Shown here: piece by piece, positions 10,604 to 20,904 of the stretch
How positions within the stretch are numbered: the first letter of the stretch is position 1
Layout: each line of letters opens with the position of its first letter
Assembly (NCBI RefSeq): GCF_001039355.2
Contig: NW_019775735.1
Location: 39,472 to 72,096 of the forward strand
Direction of reading: 5' to 3'
Source: Lingula anatina
Taxonomy: Eukaryota; Brachiopoda; Lingulata; Lingulida; Lingulidae
DNA length: 32,625 bases
The notes under the pieces: model-generated
The model's database searches: none
The model's input: the letters and a program-made list of their open reading frames with translations, nothing else
What the model was told of the DNA's origin: nothing
Made by a program: the position numbers and the translations under genes

Positions 10604-11739
10604 GTATAGACCCTTTTCATCTTTTCCATGTTGAAAATTTCATCGAGGGAAAGTGAGTCCTTGCTATGTCGAATCACTTACAGTGGTGCTGAAAACCATG
10701 CCTGGGTTTACGTGTTGTGTGTCCCGCTGCTTATATTATAGTAAGCGAGATCGACACATGAATTTTATAAGTTCCCAACAGACCCGTTAGAATGAAAAAT
10801 ATGGGTAAACAACATCGGTAGAAAGAAAGGAAAATTTAGCAGGTTTGGATCAAGAGCAGTGCGCCGCGTTTGCGCCGAACATTTCGAAGGCGCGAAGAAA
10901 ACCTACAATATTAGGAGGTCAACGGTGTTTAAATAAAAAATCAGAAAAAGTTTAGTTAATCAGCGGATCTAACGAAATATCGGCAAATAGATCTCAAGGA
11001 AAACAATGCGCGAAAAAAAACATTATAAAGATCTGAAGAAAAATTTGAAGATTTAAAAGAAAGAAAAGACTAAGCATGAAGTTATGGAAAAAGAAACTAA
11101 AAGCTGTTAAGTTTTACACGGGGTTTTCTATTTACAAAGAATTCAAAAAATTTCACGACTTTCTTGTATCCAGTCACGTATTACTGATGTGTACAAATGG
11201 GGCTCAAATTATCAAGATTGATAGAGACACACGAAGAATATAAATGTAATATAATTACGACGTACGTACCTGTCCATACACTAGAAAGCCGTGTGCGAGT
11301 CTACTGGCTATTTTGATGAAAAAAATATAACGTGTCTCTTTTGCATATCTTTATTGTCGAAAGCATTTAAAAGAACTCTGAAGCTATAGTTCGTCATCAC
11401 TTAAGAAAGTGCATCCAAGGCTCTGACGCTTAGGTGAAATCTAGTTGCTCAGCGCACCGTATTTAAACTGAGAAATAAAAAAATTCAATTTGTCGAGCCT
11501 CCGTCCAAATAGCTCTGTTTTCTTGCCTACAGTTGATGCATTTCTGTGCTTCGGCCACCTTTTTAGTTTGACACATACCAGTGCACGCTTCAAACGGCCT
11601 TTTTAAATACGAACCTTGTACATCACCTACACCTAGCATTGCCATGCTGGAAACAGCAGAGGACTACAATGACCCCTGTGGGTCGCAGTACCTGTCACGC
11701 ACACTTCTTATTTTTGTAAAAGATGAAAAGGGTCTATAC
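10604..11739 (+). mobile_element. Decayed THAP-DDE DNA transposon
   Basis: A 22-bp inverted repeat (GTATAGACCCTTTTCATCTT then TT) bounds the element: direct at 10604-10625, inverted at 11718-11739. From the ATG at 10698 the plus strand encodes a THAP-type zinc finger. It starts MPGFTCCVSRC, is interrupted by a TAG, continues WVNNIGRKKGKF and reaches the second metal pair in VCAEHF. Downstream (11109-11222) is KFYTGFSIYKEFKKF, then, after a frameshift, VYKWGSNY. That resembles the helix-turn-helix region that precedes the DDE domain in THAP-carrying Harbinger/ISL2EU-like transposases. The DDE catalytic domain itself is missing. Unit B lacks the element, so it inserted in the intron of gene A after duplication, or was lost from B. 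No clear target duplication is visible. Confidence 0.7.
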
Positions 11740-11964
11740 TAGCGTCCCTTTTCAATGAACAGCAGTTCACGGAGTCCTGTGTTCGACATAGACACTTTCC
11801 CCGGAGGCATCATTAACCAGCATAGCCGACCAAAACTGTTTACTTCAAAGAGCATAAAAGTTTTTTTTTTCTGAATTTTTAAATACAGCCCACAGTCAAA
11901 TGCGATAAGCTATGTCGCCAGTTCAAATCAAATCAAGTATATTGTAAACATCAAATCGACTCAC

Positions 11965-12066
11965 CCATTCTGCAAGTAAACGTCACAGCTAAATTCGACA
12001 AAAGAACAACTCCGTCCAAGGCTGTAGATCTTGACCAGAGCCTTAAGATATTGAAACGTGCGTTAG
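11965..12066 (-). other. Possible 5' exon of cysteine-rich gene A
   Basis: A block ending in a strong donor (CAGAATGG/GTGAGT) is conserved with 19839-19945 in unit B. In the frame that joins exon 2 in phase, copy A is open and contains a hydrophobic stretch (LDGVVLLSNLAVTF) but has no ATG before the terminal ATG-G. The other open frame starts with ATG in copy B but has ACG in copy A. Either the exon is 5' untranslated with translation starting at its last codon (M-G-N-S), or the true N-terminus lies elsewhere. Confidence 0.35.
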
Positions 12067-12269
12067 CTAAACAGCAGTGCTACTGTCGATTTCGAGGGAA
12101 ACCCTCGGTCTGAAATACATGGTTTTTTGAAGAATTTCCATAAACTGATAAAGAAAATTACCATAATCTACTGTAAGTGGCAGACAAACTTCCTCATCGT
12201 GATACGTATTAAAGAGATTCTATCTAAAATTATGCGAGATCTGAAATCGGTGAGTGGAGTAACGAGTTT

Positions 12270-13046
12270 AGTAGCTCGTTGTCAAATCAATACCCCCTTA
12301 AACTGATTCAGAGGTCTGCGGTAGTGTGAGTGGTCCTTCTAGGGGATAATTTATTGTAGCGACAGTGACAAAAAAAGTCCCCTGTGTCAGACAAATAAAA
12401 AATGGCCCTTAAATTCAGACCCGTTTGTCCATAAGTCTTAGAGATATGCTTTAAAATAATTTGTCTATTCAAAGACAACCTTTCCTTCAGACGCTTTATT
12501 TTAGAAATACACAATTTGTCGCCCCACTTCAACTTATTTGTGCTTTTATTTACAAATGATCACCTCGCAGGTATACATTGTCATAAACAGTGCTTTTTAT
12601 TCCAGATATCATATCTCACATGATTAATGGTTAGAATGATAATGTTAATGAAATATGTCATGATCCAAATACGCCATTATATCCCTGTATCAAACATACC
12701 CTGAACAAACGTATTCTAAGCTTAATGTTTTACCTCATTTGGCTCCATATTACCAAGGCATGGTCCAGTGTTACGTAATTACCAGCACTTATATACATGT
12801 GTAGAGCCAGTAGAGGGTCACGTTGGAAAAAAGTGCACATACTGGACTTCGCCTACGGTCCCGGTGATTCTACTAAGTGCACTCTTAAACACTAATACAT
12901 ATATGGCCGGAACATTACCTAATGGAAAGTGACAGCAGCACGTTTATAGATATAAATCACATGCAGCGACATTTGTTTTCCTTTTCAGCTCGGCGCATAA
13001 TCTTCAAACGTTCCCAAAGCAAAGCCTGTTATGAACACTGGTTATC
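12270..13046. other. Non-coding spacer between the cysteine-rich gene and the glycosyltransferase, unit A
   Basis: No gene is recognised. Parts match 20160-21053 in unit B, including a stretch near 12780-12870 related to the hairpin at 20646-20692. Confidence 0.45.
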
Positions 13047-13447
13047 TTAAAGGGATAATAAATCTTCATATGAAGTTCAAAATTCCACAAGAAGTACACT
13101 GTAAACGACGCACACAAATATAATGAATTCCATTTTACCACCGAAACGGTGATTATCGCAATTATTCTGAAATCTGTGTCTGCCATCGCGGACCTTCAAA
13201 GATGGCTAGCCTACTAATCATCTCTTAAGAGATTAACTGGAGAAGGAACATGCATCATTTCAATAATACATGTAATTATCTAAAAAGATCATTTTAAAAA
13301 CCACACTTAAAAAGACAATCGATTAACTAACTTAAAGTGTTGGAACGGATTCATAAACCATTGTAAGTGTGGGAAATTGCCGTTAACCCCAAGAAAGTTT
13401 CGTTTTCTGGTACTTTCCCCACCAAAATGAAGAGTTGTCATCCCTTA
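13047..13447. mobile_element. TTAAAGGGATAA-family MITE, copy 2
   Basis: The left end TTAAAGGGATAATAAATCTT mirrors the right end AAGAGTTGTCATCCCTTA, with about 400 bp of non-coding interior. It is shared with unit B (21054-21460), and a more diverged copy sits at 2119-2445. Confidence 0.7.
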
Positions 13448-13506
13448 CATACCGGTATAAATGATCAATCCAAACTTGTACTGTTGAGGAGTCGGAATTA
13501 GTCCAG

Positions 13507-14077
13507 GCCCCCGTTTCACAAAGAAACTTCAATCCGTAGTTGACTAGCTCGAGCTGAGTGACCAAGGTAGGTCGACTACGCTGCAGTCGACTAGGCGTGT
13601 TTCACAAAGAATCTAAAGTCCTAACTCGGTGTGCTTACCGTAGTCGACGTGCACGAGAAACTCTTCAAGAAAAGGTGTAAAAATCCCTGAAGTTTAACAA
13701 GACATGAAGTCCCATGACCTTTTTCGACGGAGAACGATCGTTTATCAACAATATAAATCATTCAAATATAAACAAAGTTTGTTTTTGAACTTTATTGATT
13801 ATTTTAACTTCAATACAACTTCAAATAACAGTAAAACATTAGCTTAGGGGGTATGTTCTTTCCAATTTTTTGTTGTTTATGCTGTAATTTACCGAATTTT
13901 AGTTGAGCTTGCTGACTTAATTAAGTCTCCTCCCGAGGAGGCTAGGCTTCGTCGACTAGCAGCTAAGAAAAAAAAAACGACGTAAGCGACCTTTTAGATT
14001 CTTTGTGAAACGGGACTTAGTGACGTAAGGACTTAATTACGTTGGTAACGAAGCTCTTAGTCGGGGAAACCGACTTA

Positions 14078-14110
<33 letters not shown>

Positions 14111-14120
14111 TGAAACGGGG
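13507..14120. mobile_element. Nested inverted-repeat element with CCCCGTTTCACAAA ends
   Basis: The outer arms are CCCCGTTTCACAAAG (13507) and TTTGTGAAACGGGG (ending 14120). An inner pair is GTTTCACAAAGAATCTAAAG (about 13599) and TTTTAGATTCTTTGTGAAAC (ending about 14011). The interior carries repeated GTCGAC words and a poly-T run (14080-14109). The same element in unit B (from about 21501) breaks at the N at 22018. There is no coding capacity; it is a foldback or MITE-like element. Confidence 0.6.
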
Positions 14121-14384
14121 ACCAGCTGCCCTTGGTGTCCTATCACCTTTTCACAACAAAGATAATGCATAATTACATGTATGTTCCAACTCCAATTAAA
14201 TCATAACTATCTTTAGTATCATACCACGCTCATATTTTATTTATGACTTAATGAAGATAATATCAACACTTATAATATCTACAGAATATAATTGTGGGAT
14301 ATTACCGTGACCAGCATACAGGTACGTATATACACACACTGGACATAAGAAGTGTAGGCCGATAATTTGAGTTTTTATCATTTG

Positions 14385-15289
14385 CTAATGAATAACTTTG
14401 CTTATGTCCACTTTTACCGACCTGAAGATACGTTCACAAGCGACATCAGCTGTTTTTTCACCAAATAGGTTCATATCGTTTAATCTGTAATATTCAATTA
14501 AACGCTTAACATCCGCATAGTGTTTTTTCTGAGCCCTGTCACAAGCAGGATCCCACGTCCAGTCGGAGTATTCAAAATTGAAAAGATTTCTATGAATGTT
14601 GCTTTTATTGAAATACCTGCAGTGGTCAGGGCAAATGTCAAACCCACCCGAGTGGCAAATGCCTTCGAGGAGAGCTTGGGGGTAGTAGCTTTTTAAATTG
14701 TAAGGAGGCAATAAAACTTCTTCCTCTGGGGGTGCGTGATAACGCCAGTGAATCGCCACTCGCGCAATAGGTGTGTGTTCCTTCGCTGTAAAATTATCAC
14801 GGTAGAATTTCAAAGGCATCCTGCCTTGGCTCTCTTTCATCCACTTTCCATTCGGGCGTTTTTGAATGCGAAAATTGTATTCACTGCGGTGAAATGTGTA
14901 TATATACTGGCACATGATGTTGAACTGTGAGAAAATATCTACGACTGTATACTCTTTAAATATATCATCAAATGGTTTATTGTGTCGTTTTTCGAGGTAA
15001 TGTCGCAATTTAACGATGTGCTCAACTTTCACGATGACGGGAAAATACCCCATGCATTTCATCACCTCTGGTTTTCCAAACAGTTTACTTGTCTTCAGGG
15101 CTACTCCTCTCCACCAGTTATTAAGTAAACTTCCATAAACTCCAATGACTACGGTTTTCCGTTTAGGAAGAGATCCTCTGGCGTGACAGTTGACACGAAT
15201 AAAGTATCCGTATCCACAAAACCGACATATTCAGCGTAAGTGTAATTCTCCGGGTAAAACATCAACCAGTGTTGCTGTCGATCGTGTCC
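14385..15289 (-). pseudogene. Glycosyltransferase copy A (5'-truncated, frameshifted)
   Basis: This is nearly identical to the 3' two-thirds of the intact gene at 22268-23626, and the stop codon is conserved. Two faults make it a pseudogene. A single G is missing near 15153 (ACGG here, ACGGG in the intact copy), which puts a TAG in frame right after the GKP codons. Homology also ends at about 15289, so the signal anchor and about the first 150 residues are gone. The DxD region (VDTDTLFV) is still present but lies upstream of the frameshift. The remaining 226-codon open frame (14385-15065) starts at an internal Met and lacks the DxD, so it should not make an active enzyme. The loss coincides with the end of duplication unit A, which suggests the truncation happened at the duplication breakpoint. 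Confidence 0.85.
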
Positions 15290-15520
15290 GTGCGCGTGTG
15301 TGTGCGACTTAAGCAGTTGAAACCCTTAACACCTAAAAGTTAAACAATACACCCTACATTTATTAGACGTCAAACGCGTCATACTGCTAAACACATTCGG
15401 TCTAAAAGCGTGTAACATGTCAAGGAGCTAAGCATGTTAGGAGCTAAACGCGTCGAAAAATGAGACAAAATAGGCGCTTAGAAATGTGTGTAGGAGCTAA
15501 ACACTGTTTTTACAGTGTAT
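15290..15520. repeat. Junction filler with degenerate short repeats
   Basis: This sequence lies between the end of unit A and the start of unit B. Variants of GGAGCTAAACGCGT recur several times (near 15385, 15422, 15440, 15494). The stretch ends near a small perfect hairpin, CACTGTTTTTACAGTG. Confidence 0.55.
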
Positions 15521-16075
15521 ACATGGTTTTAGAAATGCCACCTAATATATCATGTCTAAAATTAATCATTATTAAATATATTGCGATAAAAACGGTTTAC
15601 AGTACATTCATAATTAAATAATCTCAAAAATTAACTACAGTTTGGGTTGAATATAGCTCATGCTTAAATATAACAACTGACGAAAAATGTCACCAATTAC
15701 GTAAAGTATCCGCAAAACGTTATCCGCATACTCAGTATTCACCAAAGTGAGCGAGAAACAAAAAAAAAAATACAATAAACAAAGAGAGAAACGATACAAT
15801 CAGGCAGGCAGATAGATAGATGGACTACTAAGTTACAATATATTCCATAGGCCCAATGAACGTATAATCTACATGTATCATGGTGTAACATAACAGAGTT
15901 CCCCATGATGGAGAGTCCGCTTCCCATTCATTTGTACAGGTAAGGCTCGCTCTAGATTTTGACCAACCTGCGTCAGGCTAATCCTAACCATTATAACTAA
16001 ATAATTTACCTTAACCGGGATCAGCGCAATTCATCATTAGTATAGGCCTATCCGTTAAGAGTGGGATAATGGCAA

Positions 16076-19000
16076 TTACGGCAAGAGTGTCTCATAAATA
16101 TTTTGAGCGAGGTACGTCAGACGGTTTGTTGCGGCCGGGTCCGGTACCACATTGGGATATTTCGTGAATAAAATTGGAAGGAAATCCCGAACCAGACCTT
16201 GGTAGAAAAGGACAGTCCCGTTCACGATTGGCGTGTTCTCAGGTGGACCTGTAAAAGACACGTGACTTATTAAAGAGATAACAACTCTTAGTATGAGATC
16301 CATGTTTTACAATAAATGCATTGTAAACTTCACATATGAATAGAGACTGCATTGTATTTCAGTTCTATAGCGAATAGCTTAAATTATGACATTCCTATAA
16401 ATACCAATTTCTTCGTAATTTTTTCGTATGCTCTGGATCACAAACTGATTTAAATTATGGAATAGCGACGGACATGCATGGAATGTTTACAGGCCCCGGT
16501 TTCAAATATTATTAAAATGTTAGTGGCCATCATGTTTGTTACCAACGTTACATGGTCACATGCACATATTTTACCCTATCAGGAAGAGTGTTACAGCAGC
16601 TGCATGGACACCTTAATATTAGTCAGCTAAGCTAGAATACGATGAAGAGATTGATATCAAATCCTTACACTGCTAAACAAGTCCAACCTTTCATTAGTGG
16701 TATTAGTGGGCAAACTCACGATATTATCTCAGTAGCTGGGACTTTCATTAGTCAATGGCAGATAAGTCCCCTCTAGAAATAAGAATTTTGACTGTCTGAA
16801 GCATAGTTCTAAACCGCACCATAGAGCACCGTTCGCCCTCTAAAATACTAAAATTTTGGGGGCCCCTGAAGGACCCCGAACCACACGTTGAGGGGGGAGG
16901 CAGGGGTCGGCAATGCACCTGCTGACCCCCCCCCCCCCTCAAATAATCCTGAATTTTGGTATTAGTGGGCCTACTCTTGATATTGTCTCAGTTGCTGGGG
17001 CCAGTATTTCTTTCTCAAAGTTTAGTTGATGTATCGAGACATTTTAGTAAGAGCGATATGATATTTAACTTTATTGTACATGTAGCAATAGCAATGCATT
17101 CCCCCATCAAAAAAATATACATAATACTTTTTTCTATAATACTCCTTCAGAAGTCACAACCTTACACAGGGGCGGATCCAGAGATATTTTCTGACAGTCT
17201 TCCAAATTATCTTTGTTGATCCATCCTCATTTTTGACCGTCTTCCGACAGAAAAAGTTAGATACCCGTCTATATAAAATCTTGAAAAGACTTGAAATTCT
17301 GACCGTCTTCCGGAAGACCCAGAAGACGGCCTAAATCCGCCCCTGTTACGTTGCCTTTAATTATTTTTAATCATTTTCAAACACTTTCGTGTGATGTCTT
17401 TGAAGCGTGTCATGGTTATATATTACACTTTCCATGTTGACTCCTTTACTTTACAATTGTTTTCATTATTTGTTACCAAAGGAGTGTGTAAATGTTGTTG
17501 ACTTTCATGTGTGACCAGAGATGAAACTTCTGTCTTTTTCCTTTCAACAGACCTATCACACAGACAAAACAAAACTTAAGAGAGACCAGGTCAAACGAGA
17601 CGGAAAATCCCTCGTGACAGAAAGACCGCTCCCTGGGCCCTAACCCAGGATTATTTGAAAGGGGGGGGGGCGCGAATGTGAAGCCGACTCTCCCCCCATC
17701 CACAAACACACACTTGGCGTGGGGTTCGGGCCAGCTAAAGGGTCTCGAAATTTTTGGTATTTTAGAGGGCGAAGGGTGCCTTTTGCTACGATTTAGAACT
17801 ATGAATCAGATAGGCAAATTCTAAATTCAAGAGGGGACCAGAAATCGAGAGGGGGATCAGGACCCCCCTGACCCCCCACCCCCCTCTAAATCCGACACTG
17901 GCTTCCCATATATTTGTACAGGTAAGCCTCGCCCCAGATTTTGACAGACTTATGTCTGGCCATGGAAATATATCCATGGTCAGGCTAACCATTATAACAA
18001 AATGGGTGGCGGACTTTCTGTTACTCTGTTACACGACCCTCAGTCTCGTTATACTGAGTGTACATGAAATCCTATAAAACTCACTTGTGCCGTAAGCAGC
18101 GCATGTACTTGCGCCAGGGTTACAGAAGTAGACGGGCGTGGCATCCACAGTAGTACGGTCGTTAAAACTGCAAATAAAACCTTTTGTCGACTGCAAGTGA
18201 AAAGAGGATATTAACAAAGCAATAGTTTACAAAATGCATATGTATATATCATTGCTACCACGGGTAAACCTACGAGAAAGCCACCAACACCCCTTTCCTT
18301 TTCCAAAATTTCAGGGCAAGTTCAGCCGTTTTCATTCTTCGGTTAACTGTCACAAATTTGAAATATTGAAACGAGATAACACGCAGGCAAGAGCAACCCG
18401 CTGCATTTTAATGCAAATAATGGAATCAATCGATTAATTAATCAGTTAGTTAGTTTGTTTGTTTTTTATTTGTCTAAATAGGAAATAATGTGAATAATAT
18501 TTTACCGTGAGCAAACTTGCAAGGTCTGCATTCACCCTTCCCCTTAAATTGGGATTGTTAAGATTGGTTAAAGGGGCTACAATGCCCAGGCAGTCAGTCG
18601 CCCTAATGTTGCATTCTGCGTCCGTAGTACAGCTGGTTCCAGTAACTAGAATATTTTACTGAAAAAAAGTTGAATAAATTGCATTTTTTGGCTTAAGAGA
18701 GGTGGTGGGTTTAGCGAAATGCAAATGGTGGTGTTCGAATTTGGGACCGCCATTCCGCCGCTGTATGCGAAATAGGGGAGTCCCAACTACGTTTTGGACG
18801 CACGGTTTTTTTAGGTTCCCTGCGTCCGGCTAGGACGTAGCTAAATCGCACGTCGCGGCTGTTAATCATGTCGAAAAGTTTCTACGTGCCGTTTGCGTCC
18901 TCCCAAAAGTCGCACGATGGACCTGCTCCTCACACATGAACTCCCACGTTTTCCCCATTTGTTTGGCCGAAGACCACACGTACATGTAGCAGCCCGTACT

Positions 19001-19477
19001 GTCGGTTGGGACCTAGGCTTAATTATGGCGCTAGGCTCACTACTACTAGTTCTTTTACTGCTGTTACTGTTGCTAATAATAATAAAATAATAATAATAAT
19101 AATAAGTTTTAGTAGTAGAAGAAGAAAAAAAGAAGAATAACAATAACAACAACAACAACAACAATAATAATAATAATTATTATTATTCTTATTCTTCTTC
19201 TTCTTCTTATTATTATTATTATTATTATTATTACCTGACTGGCAGAATGACACGACTGGATATTCAGGATTGTCATTAGGACTGAAGGAAGTGGAAGGCG
19301 AATACGCCGGGAACGTCCCGCGGGGGCACATACAACGGAATCCAGAAGCGGTGAACAACAGGAAGAAAGGATTGAATGTGCAGACAGGGGATGGCCCCAG
19401 CGGATTGGGATTAGAGCACTCTGCGGACATTGACTGATATGCATTTGTCACATTGCACCCGGAGAAGAGAGAGTTTC
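16076..19477 (-). CDS. Cysteine-rich protein B, exons 2-5 (unknown family)
   Basis: This paralogue of the gene at 7475-10228 has exons 19477-19235, 18645-18506, 18190-18085 and 16248-16076 (stop TAA). All splice sites are GT-AG and all phases match copy A. Every cysteine of copy A is kept, including the CxC (FRCMCPRGTF). Relative to A, exon 2 is two codons shorter and differs at about 21 codons by replacement. Exon 4 differs at 11 of about 36 residues (for example copy A ends SQCADYNP, copy B STCAAYGT). Exon 3 has one replacement and three silent codons, and exon 5 has two replacements and mostly silent changes. No known domain is recognised; an extracellular role is inferred from the cysteines. 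In the possible 5' exon the frame that leads into exon 2 contains a TAA, so expression of this copy depends on where translation starts. Confidence 0.75.
16262..16320. mobile_element. One-ended remnant of the TTAAAGGGATAA MITE family
   Basis: AGAGATAACAACTCTTAGTATGAGATC just upstream of the exon 5 acceptor matches the end of the 400-bp family. The same remnant is at 7665-7715 in unit A, so it predates the duplication. Confidence 0.5.
16745..16955 (+). mobile_element. GGCGGAT-ended MITE copy in intron 4 of gene B
   Basis: It matches 8170-8400 in unit A, including the G/C-run-rich centre and the CAAATAATCCTG end. It was present before the duplication. Confidence 0.6.
17167..17345. mobile_element. 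179-bp MITE with CAGGGGCGGAT ends (unit B only)
   Basis: The ends CAGGGGCGGATCCAG and CTAAATCCGCCCCTG are inverted. They are flanked by TTACA on the left and TTACG on the right, while unit A has the uninterrupted site ACAACTTTACATTGCC near 8620. The insertion is therefore later than the duplication, with a target duplication of about 4-5 bp. Inside, GACCGTCTTCC-type words occur twice. Confidence 0.75.
17636..17902 (-). mobile_element. GGCGGAT-ended MITE copy, reverse orientation (unit B only)
   Basis: It runs from CCCAGGATTATTTGAAAG to CTCTAAATCCGACACTGG, the reverse complement layout of 3098-3378. Unit A lacks it near 8870, so it entered unit B after duplication. Confidence 0.65.
19079..19234. 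repeat. Compound trinucleotide repeat at the exon 2 donor of gene B
   Basis: TAA, AAC, GAA, TTC and TTA blocks form an expanded and partly mirrored microsatellite that starts right at the splice donor. The unit A counterpart is a simple (TAA)n of about 50 bp. Confidence 0.95.
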
Positions 19478-19838
19478 CTGGAAAGGAAAAAAAGTCATTC
19501 GATTATTTCACGAGTTAACTTTATAATTTTTGATGCATTGGTATCTGAATAATTGAAAAAAGGAATAAATGTTGTAGTGTGTCATTGAACTGAATTGAAA
19601 AAATTCCGGCATTCCGACCGAAACTGCTTACTTCAAGAAAGTACGACGTTCTTCTGAATTTAAAAAGAAATATTTAAAAATACAGCACACAGTCAAATGC
19701 GATACGCCATGTTTCCGGTTCAAATCAAAGTATATTGTAAACAGCAACGCAACGACTAATTTAAAAAGAATAATAATAAACATTCCTTATGATAAAATGA
19801 AATACACATCTTTCATAGATTTACTATAAACTACTCAC

Positions 19839-19945
19839 CCATTCTGCAAGTAAACTTCACAACTTAATCCGACAAAAGAAAGATTGCAACAACTGCGTCT
19901 AAGGCCGAAGATCTTGACGACAGCCTTAAGAATTTGAAACATGCG
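19839..19945 (-). other. Possible 5' exon of cysteine-rich gene B
   Basis: It is conserved with 11965-12066 and has the same donor (CAGAATGG/GTGAGT). An ATG-started frame (MFQILKAVVKIFG...) ends two bases into a codon and does not join exon 2 in phase. The frame that does join contains a TAA. A 9-bp in-frame indel separates the copies. See the copy A entry for the alternatives. Confidence 0.35.
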
Positions 19946-19971
19946 ACGTCTACCTAAACAGCAGTGCTACC

Positions 19972-19972
<1 letters not shown>

Positions 19973-20029
<57 letters not shown>
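19973..20029. repeat. Poly-T run of 57
   Basis: An uninterrupted T run replaces a roughly 40-bp unique sequence found in unit A (about 12080-12130). It could be real or a replication or sequencing artefact. Confidence 0.95.
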
Positions 20030-20032
<3 letters not shown>

Positions 20033-20645
20033 AATTTCCATATACCGATAAAGAAAATTACCATAAACTTCTGTTAGTGGGAGACAGGCTCCCTTATCGT
20101 AATGCGTATCGAAGAGATTCTATCTAAAAGTATGCAAGATCTGAAATCGGTGAGTGGAGTAAAGAGTTAAGTAGGCCTATAACAGTAATATTAGACGTGC
20201 CTTGACATCTTTTTACCCCCTTAAACATGTTCTGGCAGTTTCGTTATCTAGCGTAGTGTGAGTGGTTGTTCTCGGGGATAATTTATTGCAGTGGCGGTGA
20301 CAGAAAGGTTTTATGTGTCAGATAATCCATATTGTGACCCAAAAAATGCACAAAAATACCCACAATGCCTATATAAGGAAATATATAAATAAATATTATC
20401 ACTGTAAATTAAACTCCAATACGCCATTATATTCTTGTACCGTACATCGGTTTTACCAAGCATACCCTGAACAAAGGTATTCTAACCTCAAATTTTCTAA
20501 ATAGATGCACTTTATTGGTTATTTTTCCTGAAATTACGTCAAATTTTACCACACTTGGTTCTATGTAACTAAGGCATGATTCAGTGTTACGTAATTACCA
20601 TCACTTATATGTGTAGAGCCAGTAGAGGGTCACGTTGGAAATAAG

Positions 20646-20692
20646 TGCACATACTGGAATTCGCCTGCGGCTCCGGTGATTCCAGTATGTGC
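20646..20692. repeat. Short perfect hairpin
   Basis: GCACATACTGGAAT and ATTCCAGTATGTGC are perfect inverted 14-mers with a GC-rich loop of about 19 bases. In unit A (about 12836-12880) the left arm is kept and the right arm is degenerate. Confidence 0.7.
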
Positions 20693-20698
20693 AATCTA

Positions 20699-20904
20699 AG
20701 ACTGGTTTCCCACAGATTTAGATCGATCAATCTGGATCGACCTAACTCCCTGGGGGTTCACGCTAAATTGCTGTCAGCCGAGTGCACGAAAGTTAATTAC
20801 CCCCTTACAGCTTTAAGTAGGCGGGACAGACATTAAAGCCGGCTAAGCTGACTGCAATTTCGCCACGGGGATAGATCGATCTAAAATCTGTGGGAATGCA
20901 GTCT
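20699..20904. mobile_element. ATCGAT inverted-repeat element, copy 1
   Basis: The ends AGACTGGTTTCCCACAGATT and ATCTGTGGGAATGCAGTCT are inverted. Both arms continue through GATCGATC, the CCCyrGGGG block and GCTAAATTGC/GCAATTT, so most of the 206 bp can fold. The centre contains GTTAATTAC and GGCGGGACAGACAT. Relatives lie at 23779-24473, 24588-24799 and 32046-32302. Confidence 0.75.

Larger units (their letters stand above)
6850..15289. repeat. Tandem segmental duplication, unit A
   Basis: From about 6850 (ACATGGTTTTACAAATGCCA) this segment aligns, with indels, to unit B starting near 15521 (ACATGGTTTTAGAAATGCCA). It stays colinear through the cysteine-rich gene and the glycosyltransferase. 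Unit A ends at about 15289, inside the 5' half of its glycosyltransferase. Spacing between matching points changes from about 8.6 to 9.3 to 7.9 kb because of insertions specific to each unit. Confidence 0.85.

Noticed and set aside
11463-11645. 60-codon minus-strand frame with several cysteines inside the THAP element
   Set aside because: No family was recognised, and the element's coding strand is plus.
18862-19164. Frames rich in Leu/Ile/Tyr/Asn runs
   Set aside because: They are produced by the trinucleotide microsatellite.
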